From JBOHTO01 sp050733695 (GTDB taxonomy: Bacteria > Gemmatimonadota > Gemmatimonadetes > Gemmatimonadales > Gemmatimonadaceae), in NCBI GenBank assembly GCA_050733695.1, contig JBOHTO010000054.1, forward strand, positions 1-35,885: a DNA stretch of 35,885 bases. The letters are read 5' to 3'. The stretch's first letter is position 1, and every line of letters starts with the position of its first letter. A program made the translations under genes and the position numbers. The notes below the pieces were generated by a model that saw nothing but the letters and a program-made list of their open reading frames with translations, was not told the DNA's origin and ran no database searches. Below, in pieces: positions 1 through 8,051 of the stretch.

Positions 1-151
1 ATGCTGACATCACGTCAACGGCCCGGGTGAAGCCGTGTTGCGCCAGCACCTGTCCGCTCGGGTGCAGCACGAGGGCCAGAAGTGCGCGCGCGTCATCCAC
101 GAGACGCCTGAGCGGCTCCTCGACCCACGGCTCGACGACGCTCACCGTCAT
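1..151 (-). CDS. Roadblock-like protein, N-terminal part (cut by window edge)
   Basis: Only the first 50 codons are inside the window. The ATG at 151-149 overlaps the stop of the preceding roadblock gene as ATGA, the usual junction in this run, which supports a real start. The translation begins MTVSVVEPWVEEPLRRLV and continues with ALLALVLHPSGQVLAQHG. A strand-turn-strand carrying a Gly (HPSGQVLA) is what the start of a Roadblock/LC7 fold looks like. I infer another roadblock-type subunit, the third in a row, which would be a small partner of an MglA/Ras-like GTPase. Too little is visible to exclude a different protein of the same module. The high-GC codon use matches its neighbours. Confidence 0.55.
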   Translation of the reverse strand, partial: MTVSVVEPWVEEPLRRLVDDARALLALVLHPSGQVLAQHGFTRAVDVMSA

Positions 152-501
152 GCGAGAGCTCCCGCCTCCACCGCCTTCAGCATCTCCACCCGGATCAGTC
201 CGAAGTTCGCGGCCGATACTGCGACGACGACGAGAACCAGATCGCCACGCCCCGCGGCGCATATGCGCCCGCGTTGCGCCTCGAACGTGCAGAAGGTGGC
301 CTCGCCCAGTCCCGCTGTGGACGACGAAAGGCGCGCCTTGCGGTAGAGCGATGCCGCCAGTGCCGCGACCACCGGGCCCTTGATCCCGACCTGCAGGATC
401 GAGTCGACGATGATGCCGTCCGCCTCGCTGACGACGAGGCTGCCTGTGACCCCGCGCTGGCGAACGAGCGAATCGAGCACTACCGCGAACTGGCTGCTCA
501 T
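148..501 (-). CDS. Roadblock/LC7 domain protein (MglB-like)
   Basis: A 117-residue protein, about the size of a single Roadblock/LC7 domain. It starts MSSQFAVVLDSLVRQRGV, followed by SLVVSEADGIIVDS, which is the typical first beta hairpin. The helix VVAALAASLYRKA and the later strands LVLVVVAVSAANFGLIRVEM complete the alpha-beta fold. Proteins of this family dimerise and act on small Ras-like GTPases (for example MglB on MglA in polarity control) or serve as scaffold subunits. The ATG at 501 overlaps the previous stop (ATGA). A longer in-frame start at 540 would run into the upstream gene and is less likely. No GTPase lies inside the window; it may follow beyond position 1. Confidence 0.8.
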   Translation of the reverse strand: MSSQFAVVLDSLVRQRGVTGSLVVSEADGIIVDSILQVGIKGPVVAALAASLYRKARLSSSTAGLGEATFCTFEAQRGRICAAGRGDLVLVVVAVSAANFGLIRVEMLKAVEAGALA

Positions 502-1382
502 GCGGACCTTCCATCGGCGCCAAGCCACTCGCGCACGCATGCGCCAGCACGCTCGAGCAGCCTCCTGACGAGGCCGAGTGGCGTTTCCCGCGCCGCCGCC
601 ACCAGAAGCAGACCGCGATCGGGGGCCGGAGCCATCGCGACTATCGCGGCCCCGGTCTCGAATACGATCGACGTCCAGTCGCCCAGATCGAGGTGGCGCA
701 CAGCGCGCCGTGCCTCGTCACTCACCCCGCTGAGGACGGCACCGACCTCCTGCGCGACGTCGCGTCCGTCCGGGGCGAGATACAGACCGGCCATGACGAG
801 ACCGTCGGCATCCAGCAGGAGGGCCGTCTGCTCGCCTTCACCGATGACCCCCGCGAAGAGCATTCGCGCGTCGTCCGAACGACCGTCGGAGATGGGCGGA
901 ACCGGGCTGGCCGGTTCGTACGGCCGGTCACGCTCTGACAGTTGTGCGCGAACGTGATCGAGCGCCTGCCCTATCGTGCCATCGTCGGCTTGCTCCCCCT
1001 CCCCTCCCGGCGGCCCGGCGTCCGCCGCGAGGGCGTCCGCCGCGAGGGCGTTAGCCAGATACTGCTCGGCTTCCTGCAGGCGGCCCTGGCGAAAGCAGAC
1101 GAACCCCATTCCCTTCAGAGCGCCGATGTGCTCCGGAGCGATCTTTCGCACCGCATCCCACTCATCGAAGGCGCGTTCGAGATCGCCGGCGTCGATCGAG
1201 ATCCGTGCGAGGAGATCGTGCCCCTCGGCGAGGTAGGGGTGTCTCTCGAGGCCGCGCACGACCACCTTGCCCGCCATGTCGAGCTGGCCGCGACGTCTGA
1301 GCGCCTCTCCCAGTTGAAGAAAGGCGAGGCTTCCCGGATCCCGGGCCATCGCTTCGCTCAATCGGCGGATCTCATCAGCCAC
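498..1382 (-). CDS. TPR protein with C-terminal roadblock-like domain
   Basis: A 294-residue protein. I chose the GTG at 1382 (VADEIRRLSEAM), which overlaps the stop of the DUF4388 gene by 8 bases; a longer frame reaches GTG 1442 but lies inside that gene. The N-terminal half holds about three TPR units (SLAFLQLGEALRRRGQ, AEGHDLLARISIDAGD, IGALKGMGFVCFRQGR). An Ala/Gly-rich linker follows, containing a perfect in-frame repeat (ADALA twice). The C-terminal half, from about DDARMLFAGVIG onward, reads like a Roadblock/LC7 domain (TALLLDADGLVMAG, then SIVFETGAAIVAMAP). It therefore couples a protein-binding solenoid to a GTPase-partner fold. The function is inferred only from domains and from the roadblock genes directly downstream. 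Confidence 0.75.
   Translation of the reverse strand: MADEIRRLSEAMARDPGSLAFLQLGEALRRRGQLDMAGKVVVRGLERHPYLAEGHDLLARISIDAGDLERAFDEWDAVRKIAPEHIGALKGMGFVCFRQGRLQEAEQYLANALAADALAADAGPPGGEGEQADDGTIGQALDHVRAQLSERDRPYEPASPVPPISDGRSDDARMLFAGVIGEGEQTALLLDADGLVMAGLYLAPDGRDVAQEVGAVLSGVSDEARRAVRHLDLGDWTSIVFETGAAIVAMAPAPDRGLLLVAAARETPLGLVRRLLERAGACVREWLGADGRSA
1020..1049 (-). repeat. Two tandem 15-bp units inside the TPR-roadblock gene
   Basis: The 15-base unit gtccgccgcgagggc occurs twice head to tail. It is in frame, so it adds a second copy of a five-residue Ala/Asp/Leu block to the linker between the TPR and roadblock halves. A change in copy number would alter linker length without breaking the frame. 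Confidence 0.85.
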
Positions 1383-2526
1383 CGGTGTGGGCCTCGAGCA
1401 TTTCGCGCAAGCGAGTGACCGATTCGAGCGCGGCACGAACACGCTCTGCGTCGGTATGGCCGGGAGCGAGACGCAGGTAATGCTCCCAGTTGGTCGCGGC
1501 CTCGACCATCTCGCCTTCGGCGGCGGCGGCGAATCCGAGTTCCCGGTAGATCGCAGCGTTCAGCGGATCGCCTGCGAGCGCACGACGCAACTCGCCAAGC
1601 GCTTCGCTTCCACGCCGAAGGCGCAGGAGGGCGCGACCGGAAACGAGACGCGCGTCCGCACTCGCCGGGTCCGCACCCACCGCAAGTCCTGCTGCCCGGA
1701 GGGCGTCCTCGGGCCGGCCCGCCAGGAGTGCGGCTTCCGCCGCCGTGATGTGGGGCCGCGGGTCCTGGACGGGGCGCCCGCCCTGACCCGTACCGCTGCG
1801 CGCCGGTGCGCGGAGCTCGACCACGCCTGTACTGACGAGTCCGTACGCCACGCGAGCTATGTCGAACTCGCTTCGCGCAAGCTCGGCCGCTATCGCGCGC
1901 AGGTCCTTCACGCCATCGATGATGGTCAGCATCTCCCATTCACCGGGGAGCAGATCGAGAAGGGATGGATGGTCATCGCGCACAGGTGCCAGCGATGGGA
2001 TCATCCCCAGGTGCGGTACCTTGTCGGCAATGCGCGACCATTCATCGATTCGCCGCGCACCCTCCATGAGGAGCGATTCGGTGGAAACCCGGATGGCGGC
2101 CTCGACGGGCGCATCGGCGACGGCGCATTCCTCGAAGGAAAAGAATCCCTCGCGCCAGGACATCAGCTCGAAAACCACCGCCTCGATCTGTGCGCGAACC
2201 TGTCGTTCGAGTTCGCGCGCCGAGATCGCGCCAATGCGAACGAGGATCTCGCCCAGGCGCGCCCCTTCGGCATCCTTCTCGCGCAACGCGGCTGCTCGCG
2301 CGAGGTCTGCCTCGGTCACCTTGCCGCCCCGCACCAGGATTGTCCCGATCGGATGCGGATTGCTGCGGATCGTCGCGAGAATCACGCGCCCGTTGTCGAA
2401 GTAGACGATGCCCTCGTTGTCGCGCAGTTCGGACGTCACGCGCAGCGTGCCGGTTTTCCGGCTCAGATCCAGGAGCTGGAAGACATCATGGATTCCCAGC
2501 TCGCGAAGCGGTCCCTCGACGGCCAT
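1375..2526 (-). CDS. DUF4388 (PATAN-like) and TPR protein
   Basis: A 383-residue protein. Residues 1 to about 135 match the DUF4388 pattern: GPLRELGIHDVFQLLDLS, then TGTLRVTSE, then GIVYFDNGRVILA, followed by helices with IGTILVRGGKVTEADL and LGEILVRIGAIS and the closing WREGFFSFEE. A middle winged-helix-like part contains LLDLLPGEWEMLTIIDGV. The C-terminal third is TPR (AALLAGRPEDALRAAGLA, ARLVSGRALLRLRRGS, AIYRELGFAAAAEGE). DUF4388 proteins are common next to response regulators and roadblock/MglA genes and are thought to be signalling adaptors; the biochemical role is not established. The ATG at 2526 is preceded by GGGAGG at good spacing. It lies 1 base after the large TPR gene. Confidence 0.85.
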   Translation of the reverse strand: MAVEGPLRELGIHDVFQLLDLSRKTGTLRVTSELRDNEGIVYFDNGRVILATIRSNPHPIGTILVRGGKVTEADLARAAALREKDAEGARLGEILVRIGAISARELERQVRAQIEAVVFELMSWREGFFSFEECAVADAPVEAAIRVSTESLLMEGARRIDEWSRIADKVPHLGMIPSLAPVRDDHPSLLDLLPGEWEMLTIIDGVKDLRAIAAELARSEFDIARVAYGLVSTGVVELRAPARSGTGQGGRPVQDPRPHITAAEAALLAGRPEDALRAAGLAVGADPASADARLVSGRALLRLRRGSEALGELRRALAGDPLNAAIYRELGFAAAAEGEMVEAATNWEHYLRLAPGHTDAERVRAALESVTRLREMLEAHTGG

Positions 2527-2527
2527 G

Positions 2528-5254
2528 CTATGTCGCCTCCCGTGAGCCGAATATGTGCCGCAGGTCTGCTGCGGTGCGCGCGTCGCGGCGGGCGCGCCGC
2601 GAGTACTCGCCCGCGGAATCCAGCGCGATCACGCGCTCCCAGAGGGCGATTGCCTCCCTGTACGCGTGCCTGCGGGCCAGCAGCACGCCCTGGTGGTAGA
2701 GGGCGCCGGCGTGCCCGGGATCGAAGCGGAGCACTCGCCCGAACGCTTCCGCGGCGTCGCTGTCCCGACCAGCCTCCAGCAGGGTCTCGCCGAGAGTGTG
2801 CAACGCCTCGAGATGATACGGGTCGCGCTGGAGGAGCTCGATGAGAAGGTCGAGCGCGTCGCGAGCCCGCCCGCTCCGCCGCCTCAGGCGCGAGAGCTCG
2901 AGCGTGGCATCACCGTACGTCGGGACAGCGTTCAGCGCCGCCACCAGCTCCTGTTCGGCATCGCGGTGCCTGTCGCGCGCGATGAGCAGTCGCGCCAGCT
3001 CGAACCGCACCGCGGCCAGATCGGGATCGAGCTCGATCGCGTGGTGATATGCTGCAATCGCGGCATCGGTGTCACCGAGAGACCGCGCGATGTCTCCGGT
3101 GCGCTGCATGACATCGGGACGCATGGGCGCAACTCGGCGCGCAGTCTCGAGCGCGCGCAAAGCCGACGCGGGATCGCCTGAACCGGCTCGCGCTCCTGCG
3201 GCGAGCAGGAGCATGTCCGCATCTTCCGGGCGCGCGGCGAGCAGGGCTTCCGCGGCAGGGAGGGCTTCGGAGTAGCGCCCGAGCTCGAGCAGGACGCGGA
3301 CTTCGCCCGTCATCGCGCGGCCGTTGTCTTCCGGCAGGTCGCCGTCTGCAGCCTCGTGCCGCGATTCCCTGTAGCGCTCCAGCGCCTCGCCGAAGAGGCC
3401 CTGCCGCGCGAACACATCACCGAGGAGGGCGAGCCCGGTCGCGCGGTCAGCGCCGCGACTCAGCGCGCGGCTGATCTCGGCGGCGGCACGATCCACGAGG
3501 CCCTTCGAGAAATAGTCCTCCGCCATGGCGTACGCCGTGCCCTCGCTGACAGCGACCGTGTCCACCGGTGTGGGTACGGTCGAGAGCTCGGTGAACAGGG
3601 AATCAAGGAGCGCGGGATCGAAGGTGAACTCCTCGATCTGCTGCTCCGAGCGCTGCGCTCCGCCCAGGTCGGGAACGATCGATATGTCCGGGTCTTCGTA
3701 CTCGAGATCGATGGCGAGCTCGAACTTCTGTGCCACGTAATAGGGATCGAGCTCCAGCGCCCGCTTCGTCTCTCGAAGCGCCCCCTCGAAGTCACCGCCG
3801 TTCGAAAGCGCGAAGCTGAGGTTGTAGTGCGCTTCCGCATAGTCCGGGCGCGCCTGGATCGCGCGAGCGAACGCGTTGCGAGCGTCCTCGAACTTGCGCA
3901 GATCGGAGAGCACCAGACCTATGCCGTTCCACGCGACCGGCTGCTCGGGTTCGCCCGAGATCACCTGGCGGTAGGCCTCGAGCGCGCGTTGCAGCTTCTT
4001 TGCCTTGTACAGCAGGAGCGCGAGATTCAGCCGTGCCCTGGTGAATGCCGGCTCGGCGTCGAGCGCGGCGCGAAAAGCGCCGACAGAGCCCTCGTTATCA
4101 CCGGCGTGGTAGAGCCCAACACCGAGGTTGTTGTGGGCGATTGCGTAGCGCGCGTCCGCACCCACCGCGCGGCGGTAGCTTGCCACCGCTTCCTCGAGCT
4201 TTCCTTCCTGGTGGAGAGCGACCCCGCGTTCGTTCCACAGCTTCGGACTCGAGGGCTGTGTCTCGAGCAACCTGTCGTACAGCTCTATCGCGGCGCGCGG
4301 ATCGTGCTTGAGAAGGTGGACTTCCGCCATCGCCTGCAGCAACAACTCGCGATCCTCGCCGCGGTCGAGACCCAGACGGTATTCGCGCAGCGACTCCGTG
4401 AAATAGCCCTTCTGACGGAAGGCGAGCCCGAGATTGAAATGGGCAAGGCCGCCATCCACGGCGACCTCCATGCCAGCGGGTGTCCGTCTGGTGGCTCGGC
4501 CGGCAGCTTTCGCCTCGTAGCCATCGGGGTTGTAGCGATCGAGGGAAAGGTTTGCCTGGGCGCGGGCGAGCGTCGGATTGAGTTTGACCGCGTGCTTCGT
4601 CGCAGCGCGCGCTTCTTCGTGCCGACCCATGTCGCCCAGCACGAACCCGAGAAGGTAGTGTGCCTCCGGGTTGTCCGGAGCGAGCTCGATCGCCCGCTTC
4701 AACGCATTCAGCGCTTCATCGTTGAGACCGCGATTGTAGACAACCTCGCCAACGTAGAAGTGAATGACGGGACTGGACGGGTCCAGCTCTCGTGCCCGCT
4801 CGAACCAGCGCTGAGCCTTCTCCAGATCGCCGCCCGCCTTCTCGGCCAGGCCGAGCTGCACGAGCGCTCCGATGTCATCCGGATGATGCTCGAGGATCCC
4901 GATGAACTGGGCCGAGGCCTCCGGAAGTTGCCCCAGGAGCGCGTATGTCCGCCCAAGCTCCCATCGGGCATCGCGATCCGCCGGCGAGCTGCGCAACCGT
5001 TCGGTGAGCTCCGTCACCCTGCGGTCGTAGTAGCCCGTGTTGAAGTACGCGATCTCGAGGTTGCGCTGCGCCACCTGCATCCTGGGGTCGAGCTCGAGCG
5101 CGCGCATGAAGGCCCCTACCGCCTCCTCATACAGCGCCTTGTTGTAGTACAGCACGCCGAGATTGTTGTGTGCCCCCGCGTCCGACGGATCGACGCGGCG
5201 GGCGAACGTTCGCAGGACCGCGCGGTCCTGCTCCGACATCAGGGCGGGCGCCAT
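2528..5254 (-). CDS. Large TPR-repeat scaffold protein (908 residues)
   Basis: Almost the whole length is tetratricopeptide repeats, for example HNNLGVLYYNKALYEEAV, HFYVGEVVYNRGLNDEAL, HYLLGFVLGDMGRHEEAR, HNNLGVGLYHAGDNEGSV, HYNLSFALSNGGDFEGAL and LHTLGETLLEAGRDSDAA. I estimate more than 18 units. An acidic, non-repeat hinge near residues 520-570 (EYEDPDISIVPDLGG and following) separates two solenoid blocks. There is no signal peptide or membrane segment, so it is probably cytoplasmic. Its place between cheC and the DUF4388 gene suggests it is the assembly platform of this signalling module; that is inference. It starts at ATG 5254, 3 bases after the cheC stop. MSEQDR, five codons in, is an alternative start. 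Confidence 0.85.
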   Translation of the reverse strand: MAPALMSEQDRAVLRTFARRVDPSDAGAHNNLGVLYYNKALYEEAVGAFMRALELDPRMQVAQRNLEIAYFNTGYYDRRVTELTERLRSSPADRDARWELGRTYALLGQLPEASAQFIGILEHHPDDIGALVQLGLAEKAGGDLEKAQRWFERARELDPSSPVIHFYVGEVVYNRGLNDEALNALKRAIELAPDNPEAHYLLGFVLGDMGRHEEARAATKHAVKLNPTLARAQANLSLDRYNPDGYEAKAAGRATRRTPAGMEVAVDGGLAHFNLGLAFRQKGYFTESLREYRLGLDRGEDRELLLQAMAEVHLLKHDPRAAIELYDRLLETQPSSPKLWNERGVALHQEGKLEEAVASYRRAVGADARYAIAHNNLGVGLYHAGDNEGSVGAFRAALDAEPAFTRARLNLALLLYKAKKLQRALEAYRQVISGEPEQPVAWNGIGLVLSDLRKFEDARNAFARAIQARPDYAEAHYNLSFALSNGGDFEGALRETKRALELDPYYVAQKFELAIDLEYEDPDISIVPDLGGAQRSEQQIEEFTFDPALLDSLFTELSTVPTPVDTVAVSEGTAYAMAEDYFSKGLVDRAAAEISRALSRGADRATGLALLGDVFARQGLFGEALERYRESRHEAADGDLPEDNGRAMTGEVRVLLELGRYSEALPAAEALLAARPEDADMLLLAAGARAGSGDPASALRALETARRVAPMRPDVMQRTGDIARSLGDTDAAIAAYHHAIELDPDLAAVRFELARLLIARDRHRDAEQELVAALNAVPTYGDATLELSRLRRRSGRARDALDLLIELLQRDPYHLEALHTLGETLLEAGRDSDAAEAFGRVLRFDPGHAGALYHQGVLLARRHAYREAIALWERVIALDSAGEYSRRARRDARTAADLRHIFGSREAT

Positions 5255-5257
5255 GGG

Positions 5258-5878
5258 CTAGGCCACGCGCACCGCGCGAAGGATGGCCTGCAGCGAGGCG
5301 ACGTCGGGAAGGAGGAGAAAGAATCCGCGCAGGTACTCGCCACTCTCCTGCATGTAGAACTGGCTCTCGATGCAGAACACGTAGTCACGGTCCGATCCGA
5401 ACTGCAGGTACGCCGTTGTCAGCACCGCCGACGACATGTCGACCGCCAGTCCGGGCGGTGACGGAAGCAGCATGAGTCCCATGAAGTCGCTCAGCGCATT
5501 CATGTAGGCCCCGCTCAGAATGTTGCCCGCTTCCTTGATCGCGGACTGTTCGAGGTCACCCAGATCCGCGGACGAGCCCGGCGAACGGCGCAGCATCATC
5601 TCCGCAAGCCGGATGGCCGTCGGCCTCGGGAAGACAAGCAGCGTGCGCCCGGTCAGATCCCCGTGCATGTGCATCAGCACGGCCGCGACCGGCTCTTCCG
5701 GTTCGGTTATCCGCGGAGGAACGTCCTCCAGCCGGGAGATGTTCATCGTCGGAACGCTGATCATGATCGTCGCCCCTGTCATCTGCGACAGGGCCGTGGC
5801 GGCGTGTCCCGCACCGATATTCGCAACCTCTCGCAATGCGTCGAGCTGCACCGGCGTGAGCGACCGTATGTCTTCCAT
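5258..5878 (-). CDS. cheC: CheC-family CheY-P phosphatase
   Basis: A 206-residue protein with both CheC active-site motifs of the form D/S-x3-E-x2-N-x22-P. The first uses D13, E17, N20 and P43 (LDALREVANIGAG); the second uses the Ser, Glu and Asn of SAIKEAGNILSG with a Pro 23 residues after the Asn. Two intact sites fit CheC rather than CheX. CheC removes phosphate from CheY-P and in some bacteria binds CheD. No cheD is visible here. The start at ATG 5878 has AGGGA about 7 bases upstream and lies 4 bases after the cheA stop. An in-frame ATG at 5902 overlaps cheA and has no ribosome site. The presence of CheC implies that signalling through the neighbouring CheY must be switched off actively. 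Confidence 0.9.
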   Translation of the reverse strand: MEDIRSLTPVQLDALREVANIGAGHAATALSQMTGATIMISVPTMNISRLEDVPPRITEPEEPVAAVLMHMHGDLTGRTLLVFPRPTAIRLAEMMLRRSPGSSADLGDLEQSAIKEAGNILSGAYMNALSDFMGLMLLPSPPGLAVDMSSAVLTTAYLQFGSDRDYVFCIESQFYMQESGEYLRGFFLLLPDVASLQAILRAVRVA

Positions 5879-5882
5879 TCGG

Positions 5883-6980
5883 CTATCCCTGGAGGAGACC
5901 ATTGATGTCGACGATCAGCGCCGGAGCGCCGTCGCCCAGTATTGTCGCGCCACTGAACAGCGGCAGCGCACCACGCACGGAATCGAACTGCTTGACCACG
6001 ACCTCCTGCTGCCCGGTCAGTTCGTCGACGAGAATCCCGACTCGCCTGTCAGCCAGTTCGACGACCACCACCTGCTGCTCGAGCGTCGAATCGCGCGGAA
6101 GCTGCATGAGGTCGCGGAGACGCACGAGCGGTATGACGCTGTCGCGCAGAATCAGTACTTCCTTTCCCTGCACCGTGCGGAGAGACACGGCCGCCAGCGG
6201 AACGGTCTCGTTCACATGTGTCAACGGCAGCGCATAGATCTCCACCCCGATCCGGGCCAGGAGCGCGCGGATGATGGCCAGCGTGAGAGGCAGGCGAACC
6301 GTGACAGTGGTCCCCTCGCCGGGCGTTGAACGCACATCGAGTGACCCGCCCAGCGCACGAACGCGTGACTGCACGGCGTCGATGCCAACGCCGCGCCCCG
6401 ACAGTCCGGTCACACGCTCCGCGGTCGAGAATCCGGGGCGCGCGATGAGTTGAAGCAGTTCCTCATCCGCCATCTCCGTGCGATCTCCATCGATCAGGCC
6501 GAGCTCGCGCGCGCGAGCCAGCACACGACGGCGGTCGATCCCCTTTCCGTCGTCGCTTACACGGATCAGGACGGCGGAGCGATCCCGCGCCGCCGTCAGA
6601 GCGAGCCGCCCTGCCGGCGGCTTGCCGGCAGCGGTCCGAACGTCCGGCGTCTCGATCCCGTGGTCGACCGCGTTCCTGAGCAGGTGGACGACCGGCTCCC
6701 CGATGTCATCCAGCATCGAGCGATCGAGCTCGATCTCCTGGCCATGCATGGCGAAGTCAACCTGCTTTCCGACCGAATGCGCCGAATCGCGCACGAGCCG
6801 CGGAAAGCGATCGAACACCTGCGCTACCGGCACCATGCGGCTCGCCATGATCTGTTCCTGCAGATCAGTGATCAGACGTGATGACTGCGCGACGGTCTCG
6901 TCCAGCACCGGGTCGCCAATACCCGCGGCCAGCTCGATGAGGCGCCCGCGCGCGATCACCAGCTCGCCGATCAGATTCAT
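5883..6980 (-). CDS. cheA: CheA histidine kinase, dimerisation, ATPase and CheW-like part (downstream fragment)
   Basis: Continues the CheA encoded at 6977-7597 but in another frame. From MNLIGELVIARGRL the protein has the P3 dimerisation helix end, the HATPase N-box (HLLRNAVDHGIE), G1 (DDGKGIDR) and G2 (GRGVGIDAV), then a CheW-like P5 domain ending in LVDELTGQQEVVVKQ. The frame is open further upstream to 7145 and there encodes HVRIDLSRLDVL, the proper beginning of P3. ATG 6980 is therefore probably not a natural start; it lies in the middle of the conserved P3 segment. One missing base, or a -1 slip, in the G tracts at 7103-7133 joins the halves into a protein of about 571 residues. The kinase core itself looks complete. 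A sequencing error is the simplest explanation. Confidence 0.85.
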   Translation of the reverse strand: MNLIGELVIARGRLIELAAGIGDPVLDETVAQSSRLITDLQEQIMASRMVPVAQVFDRFPRLVRDSAHSVGKQVDFAMHGQEIELDRSMLDDIGEPVVHLLRNAVDHGIETPDVRTAAGKPPAGRLALTAARDRSAVLIRVSDDGKGIDRRRVLARARELGLIDGDRTEMADEELLQLIARPGFSTAERVTGLSGRGVGIDAVQSRVRALGGSLDVRSTPGEGTTVTVRLPLTLAIIRALLARIGVEIYALPLTHVNETVPLAAVSLRTVQGKEVLILRDSVIPLVRLRDLMQLPRDSTLEQQVVVVELADRRVGILVDELTGQQEVVVKQFDSVRGALPLFSGATILGDGAPALIVDINGLLQG

Positions 6981-7597
6981 GAGAACGTCGAGACGGCTGA
7001 GATCGATGCGAACGTGCTGTCTGCGTCTTGCCGCGCCGCTGCCCGCACCACCTTCCCTGCCTCCCGGCCCGCCGACCTCAGGTCCGTATGCGGGCGCGAC
7101 TGCCCCCCCCCCCCTCCCCCAGTCCCCCCCCCCGATTCCCGGGTGTCAGCCGAAGCGTCACCCGGAACGGGAGCGTCTGCGCTTCCAGACCGGCCCGCTA
7201 CCGCGCGCAGCCGTGACAGTGGATCCGACACATCGACCTCTCCCCTCCGCCCTGCCACCGAGAGTTCCGCGGCAGACTCCAGCATGTCGGTCGCGAGGAA
7301 CATTGCGTCCATCAGCCCGGGTGTGATCGAGCACTCCTGCCTGCGCACCCGGTCGAGAAGCGACTCCATCTCGTGCGAGAGCTCCGCGACCTCGTCGTAC
7401 CCCATCGTTGCGCTCATTCCCTTGATCGTGTGAACGCCGCGGAAAATGGCGTCCACCGCATCTGCGGCGACGCGACTGTCGCCCCCCGCAGTCTGCGTCC
7501 GCGGTGCGCGCTCGAGCTCGAGCAGCGCGGCGTTGATCACCGAGAGGTGCTCGCGACTCTCAGTCAGGAAGAGTTCAGCGTAACGAGAGATGTCCAC
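6977..7597 (-). CDS. cheA: CheA histidine kinase, N-terminal HPt part (upstream fragment)
   Basis: Begins at GTG 7597 (VDISRYAELFLTESREHL), 79 bases after cheY; in-frame codons up to 7750 overlap cheY and are unlikely. Residues 1 to about 110 are the HPt (P1) domain with the phosphorylated His56 in FRGVHTIKGMSATMG. A Gly/Ser-rich linker follows directly, so there appears to be no CheY-binding P2 domain. After the poly-G stretch the reading turns into non-CheA sequence and stops at 6977, while the true continuation lies in the frame of 5883-6980. Taken literally this fragment could accept phosphate but has no kinase. A full CheA would phosphorylate His56 and pass the phosphate to the adjacent CheY. 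Confidence 0.8.
   Translation of the reverse strand: MDISRYAELFLTESREHLSVINAALLELERAPRTQTAGGDSRVAADAVDAIFRGVHTIKGMSATMGYDEVAELSHEMESLLDRVRRQECSITPGLMDAMFLATDMLESAAELSVAGRRGEVDVSDPLSRLRAVAGRSGSADAPVPGDASADTRESGGGTGGGGGGQSRPHTDLRSAGREAGKVVRAAARQDADSTFASISAVSTFS
7103..7133 (-). repeat. G-homopolymer tracts at the cheA frameshift
   Basis: Runs of 12, 5 and 10 C on the plus strand, read as G in the cheA message, separated only by one T and by AGT. Both cheA frames are open between 7145 and 6980, so the switch must fall in that interval, which contains all three tracts. Such runs are prone to polymerase slippage, to sequencing error and to G-quadruplex formation. Confidence 0.85.
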
Positions 7598-7676
7598 CGG
7601 AACCTGGGAGAACGGAGGGCTTACCGGCGCGAACGTGCGGCGCCGGAACGGACACTCACGGACGGCGAGGCGGCGT

Positions 7677-8039
7677 TCAGCCGAGCACCCGCTGCACCGC
7701 TTCGAGAACACGGCTGGGCTGAAAGGGCTTGACGACGAAGTCCTTTGCACCAGCCTGAATCGCCTCGACGACGAGTGCCTGCTGCCCCATGGCGCTGCAC
7801 ATCAGTATCTTCGCGCCGGGATCGAACTTCGTGATCTCGCGAACCGCATCGATGCCGCCCATGTCGGGCATGACGATGTCCATCGTCACGAGATCAGGCT
7901 TGAGCTGCTTGTACTTCTCGACCGCTTGCACTCCGGTCTCCGCTTCGCCGATGACGTCGAAGCCGGCCTGCTGCAGGATGTCGCTCACCATCGTGCGCAT
8001 GAAGATCGCGTCGTCGCAGATCAGTACGGTGTGACTCAA
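7677..8039 (-). CDS. cheY: CheY-type single-domain response regulator
   Basis: A 120-residue receiver with nothing attached. The acidic pocket is D9-D10 (LICDD), the phosphoacceptor is D54 (LVTMDIVMPDMGG), the switch Ser is S82 (MCSAMG) and the conserved Lys is K104 (DFVVKPF), so all catalytic residues are present. The start codon is TTG at 8039 with GGGGGA just upstream; no ATG or GTG fits before the first beta strand. It lies 12 bases after cheW and precedes cheA. It should receive phosphate from CheA and lose it through CheC. The output could be a flagellar motor, a pilus motor or the TPR/DUF4388 proteins downstream; the window does not decide this. Confidence 0.92.
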   Translation of the reverse strand: MSHTVLICDDAIFMRTMVSDILQQAGFDVIGEAETGVQAVEKYKQLKPDLVTMDIVMPDMGGIDAVREITKFDPGAKILMCSAMGQQALVVEAIQAGAKDFVVKPFQPSRVLEAVQRVLG

Positions 8040-8051
8040 CTGTTCCCCCGA

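Noticed and set aside
3356..5461. Long open frame on the plus strand (about 700 codons) opposite the 908-residue TPR gene
   Set aside because: It is the antisense shadow of a GC-rich TPR gene; its translation shows no domain pattern, while the minus strand has repeated TPR motifs.
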